Positions 21,751 through 39,275 of a DNA stretch of 64,000 bases are shown here, one piece after another. Source of the stretch: Echiichthys vipera (taxonomy: Eukaryota > Chordata > Actinopteri > Perciformes > Trachinidae); the NCBI GenBank assembly GCA_963691815.1, contig OY829648.1:18627693-18691692 (forward strand), in the 5' to 3' direction. Positions within the stretch are counted from its first letter, which is position 1; each line of letters begins with the position of its first letter. A program made the translations under genes and the position numbers. The notes under the pieces are model-generated. The model was not told the origin of the DNA and ran no database searches. It saw nothing but the letters and a program-made list of their open reading frames with translations.

Positions 21751-24123
21751 CCGGCCCTCCCTCTCCAGCCACCCCTCATCTCATGGCTCTCTCCATCTTC
21801 TCTCCCCCACTCATTTTACCGTCCCTTCTCTCTCTTTAACGCACGTTATTTTAACATATGCATTGAAAAAAAGACGAACATTTACATTTAATTCATCACT
21901 ACATATTGCATTTTTTATTTAGGGAGATATTAGTTTAACTCAACCAGAAGCAAACATTTTATTGAAATTAAACAAAAATAAACTATGTAATACATTATTA
22001 GCACAATCCGTCATTTGGTTGTGGAGCAGAGGAAACACATTTTCCGTTGTTTAAATTAGGTTTAAAGCTGAAGCACAAGGCTTTATAACTAGACTGTTTT
22101 TGCAGTACTCCACTTGACGTGATGAAGTCATGCCGCCTCCCCACGCCTCATGGAAGGTATCATCCAGTAGCATCGTAAGCCTGCCTTTACCCGCGATAAG
22201 AGGGGCGGTAAGGTAGCATGAAACAGACCAATGCAGACTGTATACTGAGTCAAGGCAGCCTCCCCCTCCCCAATGAAGCCTGCCCATGTTAAAGATAAAG
22301 TATCATATCTTATCAGTTATAGGTGAGGTTCATTCTGTATATCATATACACTGCAAATAAAAAAGTGCTTTAGCAACTGATGTGGTCTTAAAAATTAGGA
22401 AATCCAATTGTTGCCAATGGAACTATGGATTCATTTAATTTGAATGTGCACATTATGTTTAAAGTTTTGTCGTGATGATTTGTTATTATTTAAAAAGTAG
22501 TCCAATAAGTCTCCTTGACATTATATTTTTTCCTTCTGGGGAATATGATTCAAGAAAATAATTGAAATCTTTATGTAAAAGAACATATATTGAAATGGGG
22601 CAGGTCAGTGAATAGCAGTGAATAACAACATGCTATTAACTGGCATATCTAACGTTATTTTCAAATGCATTACAATTCCTCACATTGGATGGGCAAGCTC
22701 TGAGTTTTTTTTGTCCATCCTGACTTTTCTGCTGGCTGTTTGCTGAAAGAAACTGAAAGGAAAAGACTGCAAAGGCGTTTAATCAATCAACTTCAGCTGC
22801 AGGTTTTACTTAATCAAATCTTTAAAGTGGCAGGACTGCTTTCCTCTACTTCATGTATAGCTGCACAGATGCTCTCACAGGGACAAGTTAAAATATAGAC
22901 GGTACAATACATTACTGTATCTATCAGACCGTTTATGTTTTATATCCCTACTTATCTATGTTATGGGGTGTAAACAGAAGACAGATAAACAGGACATATC
23001 ACTGACTTGCCAATAGATCACAGGGAGAACACACAAACATTTTCACAGAAATAGTGAGTGGGTACCAGTGAATCTGCATGTTTTTTGATTGCAGAACCCA
23101 AATGACCAGGAAGAACACCCATACAGCTATTTTCTGAAAAATCACATGAATACCTAATGAAACCCCACAAGAGCTAACAACTTTATGATTTACGGCTCCA
23201 GTAAGGATTCTCTCGAGCCTGAGCTTGACAGGTCCATGTGTGACCTTTAAGCCAGTTAAGTCCCCTGGACTGGTAATTTGATTGTCCTTTGCCTGTCTTT
23301 GCCTTTACTTCAGATAATTGGGCATTCCTTTGATAATGTGTACTCACGTCAGAAAGGGGGCATCAGGCGTCGTGAGAAAAAAGTGCTAAAGGGTTAAAGG
23401 TTCTATCTGTAACTGTATTAAAAGTTTGTTGTCCTGTGTAGTGGCTAGTTTGCTGATGCAGTGAGGCATTGGACTAAAGGATCAGACACCAAGTGCTGGG
23501 GTTTATGCTGGCTGAGGGTCTTCGGTCTGCAGAGTGTGTGTAGTTGTAGGCCCCAACATTCTGTATTTATTTTTTTTAATGTCTAGCCGACTCTCATTGT
23601 GTAAATGTGTGCTTTTTCTGTGTTCTCATGATTTGTCAGCATTTCCGCATCCTCCACGTCTATGCTCTTGGCATCTCTTTGAAACTTTAACAGTATTTAT
23701 ATAGAACCTCGGCCCCCTAATGAAAAGCCATGGAAATGTCACTTTTTAAAAAATTGGACCTTAAAAAAATGAATAAATTAAATTGTCCTTTTTCAGTCAA
23801 GGAATAGGTATACAGATATAAGAAAGATTTAATATAAATCAATTTACATCAGACCAATCAATAAAACAATTAATATTATACAACATCTGTTGCAACCTTG
23901 CCATGCATTCAAGGTGGATGAATCAGAAAGGACCTCAGTAACTGAAAAAAGCTACTACAAAGTATTCATAGAAGCCAGTGTGTCAGCTGCAGTGGCCCTT
24001 TTCAGGGTTACACCATTAACAATGAAAAAGGCTATTGCAATGAAATCCATTGGTTTCTAATACAAATGGTTAGTTTTTTCCAAACAGGTTGGGAAAAAAT
24101 AATACAGGTGATATAATTATCAC
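21751..24123. other. No gene recognised
   Basis: AT-rich sequence, with a less AT-rich patch at 22,110-22,290. Frames are short and motif-free. Confidence 0.5.
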
Positions 24124-24155
24124 ATATACAGGTGATACAATAATCACCTGTATAT
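24124..24155. repeat. Perfect 13-bp-stem hairpin
   Basis: ATATACAGGTGAT (24,124-24,136) pairs with ATCACCTGTATAT (24,143-24,155) across a 6-base loop. A related weaker hairpin with GTGATA/TATCAC arms lies just upstream at about 24,108-24,123, so the AGGTGATA unit occurs twice. Confidence 0.8.
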
Positions 24156-26324
24156 AACTGGCAAAATGCTAGCAGGTTATTGTTACCATCTAAATTACAG
24201 TGCATGATGGATAACAGCTGACCTCAATTGAAGGAAAGTGTAGGTATCGTTTTAGCCTACTCAAGCAAGTCAGATGACTAAGTATCTGAGTGAATTCACA
24301 GTTACTCATACCTTTGAGGGGGTCTGAGATTGCTTTGGACACTTTCGGCGGAAAGTGATAGCTGATATGTATGCCCCCTTGTTTCCTGATAAAATTACAC
24401 CTATGCTTGGGCCTTACACAATTATAAGGCATGAGACCATTTCCTCTGGTGTTTACTGGAGTCTGTGTCCCTCTCAGCTGCCCTTCTGTCTAAAGGTAGA
24501 TAAGGGAAGTGGTGTACCCACTCTGCTTTAAAAACTACACACTGCACCTTGTCTTTGATTATCTCACAGCATCGCTCTACTCCTCCTATATCAGTCCTTC
24601 TTTTCCTATTGCCTGCTTCCATTACATCAATCATTATTTTTTCTTCTTCTCCAACCTTGCTCTGCTCAGTGGACCTTGCATCTCCCTAAAAGCTTGTTCC
24701 CTTCCTTAATATTTCCACCTGTGTGTGGGAAACACATGGCAGTCAGAATGGCTGGATGAGTGGTTTAATTAGAGGAGAAGTAGTGGGCTGTCACCTAAGG
24801 CTGAGCACCGGCAATCAAGAGATACTGGCTTGAAGAACAGTCAGACAAGGCCATTCATTGATTAGTGATTGTAGTAGTGTTACTTAATCTACATGATACA
24901 CTGAACGAGCTTCAACTCAGATTAGGGATAAATATAATGCACTATTTTGAATGTATTGTACCAAAGGAAAGCCAAGTTGCAATTCCCCTTTTATTTTCTA
25001 TATACTGTATGTGCACTTAAATCAACAGTGAATGTTTTCATGTTTTTCTTATATTGTATTGTATGGGATTTTGAATGCATTTTCTCAAATGCTTATAATG
25101 AATATTGTTTTTAAAAAAAATAGGGTTAACTTTTGCGTGCCTTTTGCTTTTAATTAAATAAAGATATTTTCTAATGTTTCTAAAAAAACAAAACATGAGT
25201 GTAGAAATAGACACCATCGCATGTTTCCAAGCACGATGATTGGAGTGTTTTGAACAAATGAGTGTTGTTTTTTTTCTGTCCAGGGCTAAAAGGAGACATG
25301 TGCCAGCATTGCAAAACATGTAATTGTGGATTGTGTTGGTCCTTTCCCCACACGAAAGTCGTTAACAAGTTTATAAAAATGCTAAATGAAAAATGGATAA
25401 CTGGTTTCAACTGTGATCAGTGTATTCTTTTTTTCCCCCTCCTCTTTTTATTGTTAGCATAAAATGTCCAACTTACACAGTAAACAGACCCATGTCTGCT
25501 AATTAGCTATGGCTATATTTCCTATATACACGGCATTGGTTGAACTTGATATAAATGTAACAATACCTTCATGTATTGTCCCTGTCAAATAAATTTAGAA
25601 AATTAATAACATGTGGACTGTCACAACAGGCTACATATTCACAGAAAAGCAACGTATACAATCTGGAAACATCTACATCCTGCAACATAATAAAAAAAAT
25701 ACAAAAACAAAAAATATTAAGAGTTTCACTTTTTCAAAAGATTTAGTTTGCAGTGAAAATGTGAACACCAAGGATTTATGTCTGACTGTTCTTATTGAAA
25801 ATAAATTACATGCATCTGTTTTACAGACATTGAAAGATACACATGCTCTCAGCTGTTAGGATCATTTGAAGTTTGGATAACTTTGCACCACTCAGTCCAA
25901 GATAGCGTTTCTGAATTGTTTAAAGGAAGCTTAAGTATTAAATAATAATCATGAGCCAATGAGTGACAGTTCACATAATGAGGCTGAGCATATTATTTAC
26001 ACCATTTTCACAAGAAATCCATCATTACTGTGGTCCTGATATGCATCATAAGTTTTTTGACACTTTGATGCAAACTAGACGTAAACAAGACTGTTTTGAA
26101 AAGAGAAGGGACTGCAGAGTCGCAGCCTTTCAATTACTCTGGGCAATACTGGATTAACATTCAAATTGTTTTTTACAATTTGTATATGTCAGTAAAATAC
26201 TAGAATAGCACTGGGACGTTATAGCACCTGGAGCAATAAGAGATAGTGGATTAAAATAGCAAAGGATATTTGTTAAAGTCTTCACTGGCTCCACACAGCT
26301 TCTTGCATTAGGGCAGGGATTCTT
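24156..26324. other. No gene recognised
   Basis: Very AT-rich sequence with scattered short frames. Nothing resembling an exon, transposon or RNA gene. Confidence 0.55.
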
Positions 26325-26545
26325 AGAAGAGCTCAGTACCATAAAGCAAGCTTATCAAATAAGCCAGGTTTATTTTGGTTAGTCTGACTCATTTTCAGTT
26401 GATTTGGTTCCATAAAGCAAATTCAATGTTGTTCAGTTACCATGGAAACTTATGCTGGGAAACTAACCTGGTCCAGGGCAGGCTAACTGTAATGCCTACT
26501 GTCAAGCTAAGACTTGAGTTGTTACTTAATCAGAGTTCCTGACTG
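26325..26545. repeat. Probable interspersed repeat (MITE-like)
   Basis: Contains CCATAAAGCAAGCTTATC, AAGCCAGGTTTATTTTGG, a second CCATAAAGCAAATTCA, TTACCATGGAAACTTA and AACCTGGTCCAGGGCAGG in order. The CCATAAAGCAA motif occurs twice, about 70 bases apart. This order resembles a common fish non-autonomous DNA repeat from memory. The family name is unknown to me, and terminal repeats are not clear. Confidence 0.4.
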
Positions 26546-31757
<5,212 letters not shown>

Positions 31758-31945
31758 GATATGTTGAATCTCAACATTTGATAATTTGAATCTTAAAGTT
31801 TCTGAACCACTGTAACCCATTGTCATTCCTTATCCCGATACTTTATGTGTGTGTATGACCCAACCATCCACCCTGATCTCCTCCGTAAGCCGAGTTTAAG
31901 GCTTGTTATACTACGTCACCTGACCTCTGGAGCACCTGCTGTCAA
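31758..31945 (+). repeat. Unnamed dispersed repeat, copy 2
   Basis: Shares with copy 1 (8,280-8,570) GTTGAATCTCAA, TTTCTGAACCACTG, CATTCCTTATCC, GACCCAACCATCCA, a CTCCGTAAGCCGAGTTTAAG segment and GTTATACTACGTCACCTGAC. It is shorter than copy 1, missing about 100 bases of the middle. Confidence 0.6.
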
Positions 31946-34160
31946 TTCCATGTCTTATTCTTTCTTGGAATAACTCCCACCTCTTTAGCTTTCACTAACA
32001 ATTCCCAGTACATACTGTACTGTTGCATGGGTCTGACAAGTAATGATGAAGGGAATGGACTATTATTCAAGGCTTTATTAATAACAGATGAAATCCTGAA
32101 ATTGAAAATGAAATGGATCCCCTTTAGCAGGTATGGTAATTAAAAATTAATGGAAAGATTGCAAGACTACAGATACAAAAGCAGTTACCAGGTGGAATAC
32201 ATTACAACATATAATTCACTTTGGAACATCAGAGGTCACATCACAGCCCCCTGGAGCAGTGAAACATCTGGGATTAGATGTGCCTACTACTACTAACCCA
32301 GGGATAAACCAGCACTCTCTACTCAACATTAAGGGTACTTTATGCAGGTGCCAGGCAGTCATGAATTAATACATAACTTGTGTCATTTTTTTAATGTTTT
32401 ACTCACAACTTACAGTAGAATAACAATAATACATATACTGTACATTTTTCTGCAGATATTTCTGCTCTGTTTCTCCAAACAAGCCAAGAGAGGTCAGTTA
32501 CCAATGTATCGCCAGCGGCCGTACTTTGGTGTTTGCTGAGAGGTTGTGACTGAGGTTAAGATGACTACTGACAAAGAGATATGTATGTTTTTCTTTAAAA
32601 GAATGGGAAATGATGCCTATGTGCTTAAACTGTGATAGCACAAGATAAAGCAGCCAGGCTGCTGAGAACATCTGAGAATTGGAAATAGCTTTCACTTATG
32701 AAAAAAGAGACAGAGCTCTACTGTGTGCATACAGACTGAGGAGTAAAGGGGAATGTATGGGATTGAGAATTTTCACATCAAATCATAAACAAATGGCCAC
32801 CACAATAACAACATGAAAATTGCTTGTTAAAACACCATTTTCCTCATGGATATTGATGCGTATTGACACATTCATTCACTCATTACACACAAAACGATGT
32901 GACAAACCTCTCACCATGGCAAAATAATGTAAGAATAGTGTGGATAGTGTTTCCAATCACATAAATATGTTTACAATACTTTACCATTAACACAGGATAT
33001 TTTGATCCTGAGGGAGAACGTAGGCTTATGATTTGTCCAAACACAAAAAAAAGGTTCTTATCAGGATGTAGATGGTGAGATGTAAAAGCACGATCTCAAT
33101 TCATGTCATGCACACTGCTATCTAACGGGTTATCCGCCTTTCGTGGAGTGCAGTCTTGACCTGGCCTTGTAGGATATTCCTGTGTAGACAATCAGCTGGA
33201 AGACGCCTCCCCGCTGCAACTGCCACTGCTCATACTGATGCCTGAACGCCTTTAACCTACATGCAACTGTTAACCCTTATCTGATTGACACCACACACAC
33301 TGATCTCCTAAATTTCTAGTATTTTCTGTGTTGAGAAAACATCAAATTAGGACTAAATATTTAGAGAACTGTTTAGTTGGGTTTTTTTTCTAGTTTGGAA
33401 GCAAGCTTGGTGAAAAAACTAAATACAATTACATAACGCAGTTCTCTGTCAAGATATCAATCAAACACATGATGGAGGTCAGATATGTGTACAAATTTCT
33501 AGATTTAATGAACCTGACAGCTAAAAAGTAACATAAATTTGACGTGTGACGAGAGCTGCAGGATTGCCAAGTTAAAATGAATTGTAAGTGTTGGAATGTG
33601 AACAGTATTACCTAATGATATTTTTCTTCACCTAAGTTCCCCCTTTCTGTCCCTCTTATACAAACTGTTCTCTTGCAGCCCTTTAGGGAGGCGTTTGTGG
33701 TGAAAAGGAAGTGCCTTTAGAGGCCTATTAGCCACAGCGTCTGCAATGTTGATATGGGGCTATTTAACCTGAGCTTCTCCCTCTGCCTCTATCTGTCTTC
33801 ATCTGTCTCACTCTGTCTGTGCTTCCAAGTGTTTGTGTTTGAGTCAACAATCATTTATCATCTGTAGCTGCTACAACAAATGCTAGTGGACACTTTCAGT
33901 TAGGTAAACCTCTGACAACCACATGATAGCATACATACTTGTATACATGCACAAGGTACTGCAACACACACTACAACACACTTGATCTATGTACCCTATC
34001 CTTCACATAAATGCATGTGCGCTGACTGATACATTCCTTACCATATGATCAACATACACTGCAAATTCCATGAAACCCGCTTTTCCATTTATTACACATC
34101 TTACATACACACACTGTTGCGTGTGAAGAGAGAATATCTGTAGTTCAACCCACTGTTATC
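31946..34160. other. No gene recognised
   Basis: AT-rich, unique-looking sequence. No motif is seen. Confidence 0.55.
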
Positions 34161-34296
34161 ACCTCAGGAATGTTTTTTTTTTTCAAGAGAAAAAAAATAA
34201 ATAAAAAAAAAGTAAAGAACGCAGCACATCATGCATTACAACAATATGTCATGGTCATAAAATGAGTGTAAACTAAAAGAATATAAGCATACAGAA

Positions 34297-34328
<32 letters not shown>

Positions 34329-35307
34329 ACATATACTGTGTATAATAACAATAGGTAAATAAATAGGTTAGTAGACTTATACAAGATCATATTCTTGGCT
34401 TTGTACAATAGCCATGAGCTCACATTTTTAAGGTAATTCAGAACTGGGTCCCATGTTTTAGCAAACGTATCCCCTCTGTCTTCATTGTAGAATCTCAGTC
34501 TCTCCAGATGTAAAGTGTTTGACAGTTCTCCCAACCATTAGTTATAAGTAGGCATAGAGTCTGTTTTCCACACACGTAAAATCAGCTTTTTAGCAATCAC
34601 CATCCCAAATTGTAATGTTCTTCTTTCAAATTGATTGACAGAAGAAAGGACACTCGTCAACCCCAGAATGGCAACCAGAAGGTTAGATGCCAAATTTTTA
34701 CCACTGAAAGCACTGAAAAATCCATTTCCAAAATAAATGTTACATGTTGGAGGAACATCCAGGTAAAATGTATGCTTTTCTTGCGAGTAATGGAGTCTGT
34801 GGAGCACTTTATACTGTATTAGGTTGTGCCTGGTGTTAACTGAACACTTTTGGACGTTTCGTAGACATTCTTCACAAATCTCATCAGTTATTTCCATATT
34901 TAACTCTTCTGCCATCTCAGATGAGCTGCCCAGCAATACATTTTAAGGTTTGGTAAAGCAAAGCAATCATCATTTTTAGGTTTACACAGGTGTAGATCCT
35001 GATGGCTTTGTAGTTCCAAAAAAGGTACAATAATTGAATGTAATTGTTTAATACTGGGCGATGTAACATGGAAGAGACTGTAGGAAATGTGGTAGCGCAA
35101 TCATCTTAATTGCATTAATCTTTCCTACAAGAGAAATTGGAAGAGTCTTCCAAAAATGTATACTTTGTTTAAGTTGCTCAACTTTATCAAGCCAAGTCTT
35201 TTGTAGAAGGTACTCAGGGTTTTTTGTGATAATTATACCAAGATATGAGAAGTCTTTCAATGCCTTTTTAAAAGGAGTAGACTGTATATATGTCAACCTC
35301 AGGAATG
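34161..35307 (-). mobile_element. 5'-truncated L1-clade LINE with perfect 12-bp target-site duplication
   Basis: The direct repeat ACCTCAGGAATG occurs at 34,161-34,172 and again at 35,296-35,307. Immediately inside the left copy is an 11-base poly(T) (34,173-34,183), that is, a poly(A) tail on the minus strand. The insert of about 1.12 kb between the repeats encodes the carboxy-terminal part of L1-type ORF2 on the minus strand, followed by a 3' untranslated region carrying a (TA)14 microsatellite at 34,297-34,324. These are the hallmarks of target-primed reverse transcription with 5' truncation. The intact duplication suggests that the insertion is not very old. Confidence 0.85.
34229..35296 (-). 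pseudogene. L1-clade ORF2 C-terminal remnant
   Basis: In order on the minus strand: FSYLGIIITKNPEYLL near 35,250-35,205, PISLVGKINAIKM near 35,140-35,102, ALPNLKMYCWAAHLR near 34,956-34,912, LIQYKVLHRLHY near 34,822-34,787, AKKLILRVWK near 34,590-34,560, and ELSNTLHLERLRF after it. These match, from memory, the region after the polymerase core through the C-terminal end of vertebrate L1 ORF2. The catalytic YADD box is upstream of the truncation and absent. The frame is shifted near 35,060-35,095 and again near 34,920, where much of the usual spacer is missing. A nonsense codon at 34,538-34,540 sits just before a W-L. The copy cannot make a working protein. Confidence 0.75.
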
Positions 35308-37375
35308 ATTGATATCTATGGGTAACTTATGAGAAGCTTCCCTTAAATATGCATATATACCGGTACTAAGCACTAAGATATACTTGCTTACTCTCATGCG
35401 TATACTTAGAAGCATTGCTCTAAACGTCAACTTTCTCCTCTGAATATCCGCCATTTTGTCTTGTATTTAAACCAAATAAAATGTGTGAAATCTGTTGTTG
35501 TTAGCCCAAAGTTGAGTTTAGATGCGAACCCCACTCATGAGTGAAAGTCATGTTTTAGCTTTGTCCAGCTCTGTTGTTCTTGTTTTTAGCTGTATGTAAA
35601 AAAGCTAATTCGAATTATGATTTTTCCATAGATTAACATCTTATGTGCTGTACTGTGAGCATATGAAGTATAGAATAAAATAATCAGTGCAAATCAAGAC
35701 AATTTATTCTGGCTTTTGTGACAAAAGTACACGTATAAGGATAGGGGCATTCTTGTTGTAATGCAAATTAAATCAAGAGGCCACATAAAAAATGCAAATG
35801 ACCTCAAGACATCACATAAGAGCAAATGGTTGTCGTTGCTAGGCGACAGTGGCTGGTTAGCATGGCACGCATGAAGATGGAAACCCACTTGTGTTTTGAG
35901 AACAGCTTTATTGTGACAAACAACTTTATTGTAACCAACGGATGCAGAGCTATATATACACACCATAGGCTTATAATTGAGCCACAGGACCTGAACACCT
36001 GGGCACAGTAAGAACCAGGTAATTTTGTTAGTTTAGATAAACGTAAGTTGAGATGAACGCTAACAGAGCATGGATGAAAATTAGTCCCCTAATCAACCAC
36101 AACCAATGATAAAAAATACAAAAACAATGTCAACATTTAACAATATAGACAATACACTGCAGCAGAATTGTTCTGTATCCTCTTCCACTTCCCACAAGTC
36201 TTGCCAGTTACATACAGTAAAAGTTTATGCTGTGTATTTAAAGGTCACTCATACAGAATATAAACAGTAAACTATAAAAAACGTTTCTGGGTTTTAAAGC
36301 TTCTTTACTACAGCAAGGTTGTCGGCCTGCTTCCGTTTCTTGGGCAATTGGCTTGAGTATAATGATTGTTTTACACCTTTTTTCCAACATCATAACCTTT
36401 TCCTACTAAAGAAAAAAGTTAGCTGTTATATGTTTCTTTGTCCTGTGGGTAAAGGGCTTTAGACTTTCTTTTATCAAGGTGAAGTAGGCTTTGTATGATG
36501 GATGTCTCTAATGCTTGATGAGAGGTGTATTACTTATGTTTATGCTTTAATTTTTAACAGCTGGTTAACTAGTTACTTTATTATGATGAATTGACTGAAC
36601 TGCAGCAGACTAGACTGTGAACAGTGCATCATTGTCTGTGTGGAGCTGCGTGTGAACAAGAGATAGAGACAAAAAAAGGGGGGGGGGTTGTCATTACTAT
36701 ATTGTTTTGGAACAGTTTCAGACTCAGACAGTTTGTTAGTTGTTGACTGAGACTTGGCTCAGACCTGTATGATTTCTTTTGAGCAAGATTTCTGAGTACA
36801 TCATTGTCAAATGGTGATACATATCTAATGTGTAAATGAAATGCTGCATAATTTTGTGGCACATGAAGGCCGCCCAACATTTGGAAACACTTTTGAAATC
36901 AAATCATAGTTGTCTTTCACAACTGTGAAAAATGTATGTTTTGGTAGAAAATACAAGAATTATAAGGACAACATAAGCCTTTTTTTTACCACAGGTTCCA
37001 ATTACAGCGATTCTAAAACTGGATCCAGATAAGATGGCCGCCATATGATCCTGGAAGCCAGTCAGCATGAGACGTCAAATTTACTTTAATATCTATGTTT
37101 GAAAAACTGTCTCCAGTACTTATGTGTTCATCTTTGAATTCCATTTATTTTGATTTTCAAATGCTGTTCAATATCATCTTGCCCATATGTTTCTGATCTT
37201 CTGTGTATTTATTGGCCAGTTTGAAGTGCCCTCTGAATATCCCAGGTTTCAAGACGACTAATGGTTCCCTGAGGCCGTTCAACATATTTTGTCATTATTT
37301 CTAACCATAAAAGCCTTTTTTTAATTCCTGACCCTGTTTTTGTTTACTTTTCCTGTGTTGTGTTTGCTCCGTTAT
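35308..37375. other. No gene recognised; RFX-like site at 35,835-35,847
   Basis: AT-rich sequence with a G10 run at 36,678-36,687. GTTGCTAGGCGAC at 35,835-35,847 fits the X-box pattern bound by RFX factors, but a single site proves little. No exon is supported. Confidence 0.5.
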
Positions 37376-37600
37376 CTTTTAATCCTCTCTTGATAACACA
37401 CTTTTTAATAGCCTTTTAGATTTTATATCTTTCCCTTGTCAACCTTCTTGTGGTTTCTTCTTTGCGTGTGGTGTTTTTATTTCATTCCATTTTTATTTCC
37501 TTGGATAACCTTACCTATATTGCATTTAATTTAAACCCCTCTTGATAACATCCTTCTTTAAAATAAGCTTTTAGAGTTTGGGTTTTATAGCTTATTCTTG
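37376..37600 (+). repeat. Imperfect tandem duplication, offset about 155 bp
   Basis: CCTCTCTTGATAACACAC near 37,384 and CCCCTCTTGATAACATCC near 37,537 are followed by matching CTTTTTAATAGCCTTTTAG and AAATAAGCTTTTAGAG segments and by TTTTATA. Two diverged copies lie in direct orientation. Confidence 0.5.
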
Positions 37601-38436
37601 TGTTGTGATCTTTAAATGTTTTCTTATTCCTGTAATGCACTTTAAGACTTGTGAAGAAACATGCTCTTAACATTATTTTACTCATATCTAACATCCAGAT
37701 CTCCATTAGTAAAGCCTTCGGCTCGTTTCATACTGAGTTGTGGTTCTCCAAATGTTGTTGATGTTATACTGTATGAACAAATGTTGCTCCTGGCAAGTGT
37801 AAAATGGATAAAATGTTATGGAAAAACATCACCGGGTGGAGAATTGTTGCACATATTCATTTTCTTAATGGGTTGTTTTGATATCCGATAATTAGTTCTT
37901 ACAAGCTTGTTATACTCATCCAAATAATAGTAATAAAAGATGACACTGGGTTTGGTGTTGGGATTGGGTTTAGCTTTGTTTTTTTCAGCACTGACAGCTA
38001 TGAAATATAATAACAAGGTGCACTTAAATGCGGCATGAAGTCTCCAAAGCCCACATGCTTAACCGTTTTTTTTTTACAAAATTAAGTTTTATTGTTACTC
38101 TGTCATCTTTGACGTGGTGTTTCGAAAAGTGCAAATTTTGCTACTAACATTAGATTATTTAATAATAGAAAATTAAAGTTAATTTCAGTTGATTTTCAAC
38201 TGAAAATGGAAATTGTGAAACCTGTAGTGACATTAGTTAAAGTTAGTTAAAGATTTGTTAAATATTTTCATCAGTTTAATTGTCTTTTGAGTTACTATCT
38301 ACCAAACAGTGAGTTAAAACAACGATGACTGATCATATGACCCACTAATTGAAGCACTTCCACATACCGTTTTGCCTAGCATTCCAATCTGTGTGTTTGT
38401 GGCCACATTACCGGGCTAGATATAAATAGGCCGCCA
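37601..38436. other. No gene recognised
   Basis: AT-rich. A short near-perfect palindrome TTTCAGTTGATTTTCAACTG lies near 38,185-38,205. Confidence 0.5.
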
Positions 38437-38738
38437 CGACTGTGGCTCAGTGATAGAGTGGGTTGTCCTCCATTCCAGAGATCGGCGGTTCAATCCCCTC
38501 CTCCCCCGGTCCACATGTCGAACTGTCCTTGGGCAAGACACTTGGGCAAGACACTGAACCGCGCATTGCTACACGTGCTGCGCACGGGTGTGTGAATGTG
38601 GTGTGAATGATTAGATTAGATGGTATGTAGATGTCCACTGCCATCAGTGTGAATGGGTAAATGTGACAAACACTGTGAAAGCGCCTTGAGTAGTCAGAAG
38701 ACTAGAAAGGCGCTAAATAAGTACAAGTCCATTTACCA
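38437..38738 (+). mobile_element. tRNA-derived SINE
   Basis: The head is tRNA-like. An A box TGGCTCAGTGATAGAGTGG (38,443-38,461) and a B box GGTTCAATCC (38,487-38,496) are spaced as in an internal RNA polymerase III promoter. The body carries the CCTTGGGCAAGACACTGAAC segment, GTGTGAATGTGGTGTGAATG and GCGCCTTGAGTAGTC. The tail AAAGGCGCTAAATAAGTAC followed by AAGTCCATTTACC is typical of teleost SINEs that borrow a LINE 3' end. The body contains a perfect 13-bp tandem duplication (TTGGGCAAGACAC at 38,529-38,541 and 38,542-38,554). It is not a functional tRNA because the head does not close into a cloverleaf with a usable acceptor stem. No flanking duplication is obvious. Confidence 0.85.
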
Positions 38739-39109
38739 AGTCTAGTCCACGTTAGTGATGCTGTTGACAGCGATTGGTTTGCCGGCCGAGATCGTCGGTT
38801 ATGCTGCGTTCACTTGTAATTGAAAATTGGGGAACTTCCAACTTCTGTTGTAAGGGCAGAAGTGTGATAGGAACATTTGTGTGTGTGTTTGTATGGATTT
38901 AAGAGGGTAACATATAGGGGACGAACCAGAAGTAGAGAGGTGAATGTGTTCCAATAAAGTTTACAAAAGAGGAAAAAAAAAAAAAATAATAATACAAAGT
39001 CAACACACATAGTGACAATGAACGTGACAAGATGAAGGACTGGAAGAACAGGCTTGCCTGCAATTACATCTTACTGCCAAAGAGGCTGCTAGAAACAATC
39101 TCAATTCGG
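38739..39109. other. No gene recognised
   Basis: Short gap with an A-rich run near 38,972-38,986 and no other feature. Confidence 0.5.
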
Positions 39110-39275
39110 TTCAAATTAAATAAGTCAACATTGACTTTTAGTTTCACCTCAACAGCTGTCTCCTAGGTAAAAGCACTATGTTTGTTTGACCCATCCATTC
39201 CCCAGACCACTTCCATACACAGACTTAATTGCTCTTTATACTACGTCATCTCACTGTGGTCAAAGCCTGGTGCTT
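39110..39275 (+). repeat. Unnamed dispersed repeat, copy 3
   Basis: Contains TCTCCTAGGTAAAAGCAC, GTTTGACCCATCCATTCC and TTTATACTACGTCATCTCAC in the same order and strand as copies 1 and 2. It lacks the upstream GTTGAATCTCAA block. Confidence 0.55.

Noticed and set aside
34229..35296. Domesticated host gene derived from L1
   Set aside because: In-frame stop, frameshifts and a flanking target-site duplication mark it as an ordinary dead insertion.
38437..38510. Possible tRNA gene (A and B boxes present)
   Set aside because: The head flows into a SINE body and LINE-type tail, and no complete cloverleaf or acceptor stem is evident.
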